Of a stretch of 8,369 nt of DNA, positions 6,003 through 8,369 are shown in pieces (positions within the stretch are counted from its first letter, which is position 1; every line of letters starts with the position of its first letter). The notes under the pieces were generated by a model. The model was not told where the DNA came from, did not search any database, and saw nothing but the letters and a program-made list of their open reading frames with translations. The position numbers were made by a program, and so were the translations under genes. Source of the DNA: Phascolarctobacterium succinatutens CAG:287 (GTDB lineage: Bacteria; Bacillota; Negativicutes; Acidaminococcales; Acidaminococcaceae); NCBI RefSeq assembly GCF_000434895.1, contig NZ_FR892787.1, positions 1-8,369 of the forward strand. Direction: 5' to 3'.

Positions 6003-7181
6003 ATGAGAAAATTATTTACTTCCGAATCCGTTACCGAAGGTCATCCCGATAAAATAGCAGACCAAATTTCCGATGCTGTGCTTGATGCTATCCTGGCTCA
6101 AGATCCTAAAGGCCGTGTTGCCTGCGAAACTATCGTTACTACCGGTCAGGTTCACATTTTCGGTGAAATTTCTACCCAATGCTATGTTGATATCGCACAC
6201 ATTGCCCGCGAAACCATCAACAATATCGGCTACAACCGTGCTAAATTCGGCTTTGACGGCAACACCTGCGGCGTGCTGATTTCTATCGACGAGCAGTCTC
6301 CTGATATCGCTATGGGCGTTGACAAAGCGCTGGAAGCTAAGGAAGGCCAGGCTGCTGAGGAAGAAACCGGTGCCGGCGATCAAGGCATGATGTTCGGTTA
6401 TGCAACCAACGAAACCGAAAGCTATATGCCGATGCCTGCATATCTGGCTAACAAGCTGGCTCTGCAGCTGACCAAGGTTCGTAAGGAAGGCGTGCTGCCT
6501 TACCTGCGTCCGGACGGCAAAACTCAGGTTACCGTTGAATATGATGACGGCAAACCCGTTCGTGTAGATACTATCGTTATTTCTTCCCAACATGCACCGG
6601 AAGTTTCCAACGAGCAGATTCGCAAAGATATTATCGAAAAGGTTATTGCACCGATTGTTCCCGCAGAAATGCTGGATACGGAAACCAAATACTACATCAA
6701 CCCGACCGGCCGTTTCGTTATCGGCGGTCCTCAAGGTGACGCTGGTCTGACAGGTCGTAAAATTATCGTTGATACCTATGGCGGTATGGCTCGTCATGGC
6801 GGCGGTGCTTTCAGCGGCAAGGACCCCTCTAAGGTTGACCGCAGTGCTGCTTATGCTGCACGTCACGTTGCTAAAAATATCGTTGCCGCAGGTTTGGCAG
6901 ATAAATGCGAAATCCAGCTAGCATACGCTATCGGCGTAGCACATCCGGTTTCCGTTCTGGTTGAAACCTTCGGCACGGGCAAAATCAGCGAAGACAAGAT
7001 TGCTGAGCTGGTTCGCAAAAACTTCTCCCTGAGCCCGACCGGCATTATCCGTGAGCTGGATTTGCTGCGTCCTATCTACAAGCAGACTGCTGCTTATGGT
7101 CATTTCGGCCGTACCGATGTAGATCTGCCGTGGGAGCATACTGAAAAGGCTGCTGCACTGCGCGAGCAGGCAGGCCTGTAA
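6003..7181 (+). CDS. metK: S-adenosylmethionine synthetase (methionine adenosyltransferase)
   Basis: The product is a 392-aa MetK that makes S-adenosylmethionine from methionine and ATP, releasing phosphate and pyrophosphate. It acts in the cytosol, normally as a tetramer. Visible signatures are TSESVTEGHPDKIADQISD (6-24) with active-site His14 and Asp16, the flexible-loop motif GAGDQG (123-128), GRFVIGGPQGDAGLTGRK (236-253) and the phosphate-binding GGGAFSGKDPSKVDRS (266-281). Length fits the family. ATG lies 6 nt after AAAGGAG (5990-5996). It is a single-gene unit: its own promoter and SAM-I riboswitch precede it and a strong terminator follows. No missing catalytic residue or break is seen. 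SAM is the methyl donor and also the ligand of its leader. Confidence 0.98.
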   Translation: MRKLFTSESVTEGHPDKIADQISDAVLDAILAQDPKGRVACETIVTTGQVHIFGEISTQCYVDIAHIARETINNIGYNRAKFGFDGNTCGVLISIDEQSPDIAMGVDKALEAKEGQAAEEETGAGDQGMMFGYATNETESYMPMPAYLANKLALQLTKVRKEGVLPYLRPDGKTQVTVEYDDGKPVRVDTIVISSQHAPEVSNEQIRKDIIEKVIAPIVPAEMLDTETKYYINPTGRFVIGGPQGDAGLTGRKIIVDTYGGMARHGGGAFSGKDPSKVDRSAAYAARHVAKNIVAAGLADKCEIQLAYAIGVAHPVSVLVETFGTGKISEDKIAELVRKNFSLSPTGIIRELDLLRPIYKQTAAYGHFGRTDVDLPWEHTEKAAALREQAGL

Positions 7182-7200
7182 GCTTAATTTAAAACTGTCG

Positions 7201-7228
7201 AAAGCACGCTGTCCGCAGCGTGCTTTTT
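7201..7228 (+). terminator. Intrinsic terminator of metK
   Basis: An 11-bp perfect stem (7201-7211 with 7216-7226) closes the tetraloop TCCG, and the 3' arm runs into TTTTT (7224-7228). It lies 19 nt after the metK stop. The complementary strand has an A/T-flanked stem too, so it may work in both directions, but no minus-strand gene ends here. Confidence 0.93.
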
Positions 7229-7252
7229 CTATGCCTGCCTGTGGCTTTGCAC

Positions 7253-7282
7253 TTGCTAACTTCTCTTGATAAGAGGTATAAT
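7253..7282 (+). promoter_or_regulatory. Probable promoter of the efflux adaptor gene
   Basis: TTGCTA (7253-7258, 4 of 6) and a perfect TATAAT (7277-7282) are separated by 18 bp. The predicted start is near 7289, leaving a leader of about 95 nt. Two more TATAAT boxes occur at 7298-7303 and 7344-7349, but neither has a recognisable -35. The metK terminator ends 24 nt upstream, so the adaptor gene begins its own transcription unit. Confidence 0.55.
7263..7275. promoter_or_regulatory. Candidate operator palindrome between -35 and -10
   Basis: CTCTT (7263-7267) and AAGAG (7271-7275) are exact inverted halves around GAT, lying wholly inside the promoter spacer of the adaptor gene. Local repressors such as TetR or MarR types often bind there in efflux operons. 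No such regulator gene is visible in the window, so the role is inferred from position only. Confidence 0.35.
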
Positions 7283-7334
7283 ATTATTATCTATAACTAT
7301 AATTTGTCCACGATAAACTCAGCTGAATTTAAAC

Positions 7335-7356
7335 TTACCCCATTATAATTTACCCC
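7335..7356 (+). repeat. Direct repeat TTACCCC in the adaptor leader
   Basis: TTACCCC occurs at 7335-7341 and 7350-7356, 15 bp apart from start to start, about 30 nt before the adaptor start codon. The spacing and the run of Cs stand out from the surrounding AT-rich leader. It could be a regulator site or chance; CCC at 7355-7357 can also pair with the nearby GGG at 7360-7362. Confidence 0.3.
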
Positions 7357-7384
7357 CAAGGGAATGGTGCAGGGAGGAAAGAAA

Positions 7385-8369
7385 GTGAATTTACAGAATC
7401 GCAAGGTTAAGATGGCATTTGGCCTGATGCTGGCGGTATGCGTAATTATCGGTTACCGTATTTACAGCAATATCCAGGCTGATAAGGCGCGTGCTGCTAA
7501 GCTGTCGCAGGTACGCAATGTGGCGGTCGTTACTGCTCACCCCGTAAGGCAGACGATTGTTCCCAGTCTGAGCTTTTCCGGCAGTCTGGACCCGGAATGG
7601 CAGGCAGAGGTTGCCGCTAAGGTGGATGGACGCTTGGAAAAGGTTTACGTCCGTGAGGGTGACCGTGTGAGCCGCGGACAAGTGCTGGCAATTTTGGAGC
7701 AGGCTGATACCGATGCCAATCTGTTAAGCGCCAAGGGCAGCTTTCTTGATGCACAGACAAGCCTGCGTAAGGCGGAAACGGATTTGCAGCGTTATGAAAA
7801 GCTATATGCTAGGGGTGCGGTTTCTCAGCAGGTGGTGGATGATTACCGCTTTGCGCGTGATAATGCTGCAGCCAAGCTGGAGGCTGCCAGAGGCAGCATG
7901 CGGGCGATGGAGTCTAAATCCGAGGGCACGGTGCTGACAGCGCCTGCTGACGGTATTATTGCCAAGCGGTATTATCAGGAGGGCTACTATGCAAAGGCAG
8001 GTACGCCTATTTTTGCCGTTGCTGATATCTCTATGCTGAAAACTACGATTCATATTCCCGAAGGTCAGATTGCCGGTGTACATGTCGGCAATGAAGCAAG
8101 CATTACTCTGCCTGCTTATCCCGGCAAAAAGCTGATAGGTAAAATTACCCGCATCGCTCCGGTTGCGGATTTGCCGGCGCATACCTTTGCGGCAGAGGTG
8201 AGCGTTGACAACAGCGAAGGTCTTTTAGCCGGCGTCTATGCCAACGTTACGCTTACAGCTTCACCTAAAGCTGATGTGCTGACTATTCCGGTGCAGGCTA
8301 TTGTGATGCGTGATGACCAGCAGACGGTATTTGTTGTTGATGATAAAGGCGTTGTACAGCGTCGTGTGC
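7385..8369 (+). CDS. RND efflux periplasmic adaptor (HlyD/AcrA family), 3' end missing
   Basis: An open frame of 328 codons runs off the window edge. The product resembles membrane-fusion/adaptor subunits that link an inner-membrane RND pump to an outer-membrane channel. In order: a short basic N-terminus and one hydrophobic segment (about 10-27) acting as anchor or uncleaved signal; the first half of the lipoyl-like domain (about 60-105, with GRLEKVYVREGDRVSRGQVLA at 82-102); an Ala/Glu/Arg-rich helical hairpin (about 108-180); the second lipoyl half with TAPADGIIAKRYYQEG (185-200); a beta-barrel (about 215-292); and the start of the membrane-proximal domain (PVQAIV at 302). Cys19 follows LAV, a poor lipobox, so a lipoprotein is unlikely. 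Start is GTG, 7 nt after GGGAGG (7372-7377); the next ATG would cut into the hydrophobic segment. A pump gene probably follows outside the window. The substrate cannot be told. Confidence 0.9.
   Translation, partial: MNLQNRKVKMAFGLMLAVCVIIGYRIYSNIQADKARAAKLSQVRNVAVVTAHPVRQTIVPSLSFSGSLDPEWQAEVAAKVDGRLEKVYVREGDRVSRGQVLAILEQADTDANLLSAKGSFLDAQTSLRKAETDLQRYEKLYARGAVSQQVVDDYRFARDNAAAKLEAARGSMRAMESKSEGTVLTAPADGIIAKRYYQEGYYAKAGTPIFAVADISMLKTTIHIPEGQIAGVHVGNEASITLPAYPGKKLIGKITRIAPVADLPAHTFAAEVSVDNSEGLLAGVYANVTLTASPKADVLTIPVQAIVMRDDQQTVFVVDDKGVVQRRV

Noticed and set aside
6012..6866. Long minus-strand open frame (284 codons) opposite metK
   Set aside because: It is antisense to a highly conserved metK, its composition is odd (rich in Asn, Phe, Ile, Gly) and no motif is recognisable. 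Shadow of codon use in metK.
7412..7414. ATG at codon 10 as the true start of the efflux adaptor
   Set aside because: It has no Shine-Dalgarno at proper spacing and would remove the basic N-terminus before the hydrophobic segment; the GTG at 7385 has GGGAGG 7 nt upstream.
7430..7441. Lipoprotein lipobox at Cys19 of the adaptor
   Set aside because: The residues before Cys are L-A-V; Val at -1 does not fit the Gly/Ala/Ser preference, so a plain membrane anchor is favoured.

Overview
The window looks like a chromosomal housekeeping region of a Firmicute (Bacillota). RqcH, YicC, RemA/DUF370, Gmk, RpoZ and CoaBC lie together in an order I know from B. subtilis (yloA | yloC-remA-gmk-rpoZ-coaBC), and metK sits behind a SAM-I (S-box) riboswitch. 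The rightmost gene encodes an AcrA/HlyD-like RND efflux adaptor. That family is typical of cells with an outer membrane, so a diderm Firmicute such as the Negativicutes (Phascolarctobacterium/Acidaminococcus-like) is my best guess. The host is inferred and was not tested by database search. I see no insertion sequences, CRISPR arrays, tRNAs, rRNAs or phage genes.

Layout. Positions 1-218 are non-coding and hold an AT-rich inverted repeat and the terminator of rqcH. rqcH (minus strand, 219-1961) diverges from a plus-strand operon across a 277-nt region (1962-2238) that has a sigma-A-type promoter in each direction and a hairpin in each mRNA leader. The operon runs yicC (2239-3138), remA (3153-3419), gmk (3427-4062), rpoZ (4124-4318), coaBC (4337-5545). 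Gaps are 7-61 nt and no internal terminator is visible. The 457-nt region 5546-6002 holds an unexplained structured stretch, a strong promoter, the SAM-I aptamer, an antiterminator and an intrinsic terminator, and leads into metK (6003-7181). After metK come a strong terminator, a promoter with a palindrome between -35 and -10, and a GTG-started RND adaptor gene cut off by the window edge (7385-8369).

How the genes fit together. The left half concerns RNA and translation quality control and growth control: RqcH (alanine tailing of nascent chains on split 50S subunits), YicC (endoribonuclease family), Gmk (GMP to GDP) and RNA polymerase omega, with RemA as a small DNA-binding regulator. CoaBC makes 4'-phosphopantetheine and MetK makes S-adenosylmethionine. 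The metK leader can be read almost base by base as a transcription-attenuation switch: the 3' strand of aptamer helix P1 also pairs with the 5' arm of the terminator.

Most of the window is conserved and well described. The least explained parts are the structured stretch downstream of coaBC, the paired leader hairpins of the rqcH/yicC divergent region, and the palindrome and direct repeat upstream of the efflux adaptor gene. I found no convincing evidence for a wholly new system.
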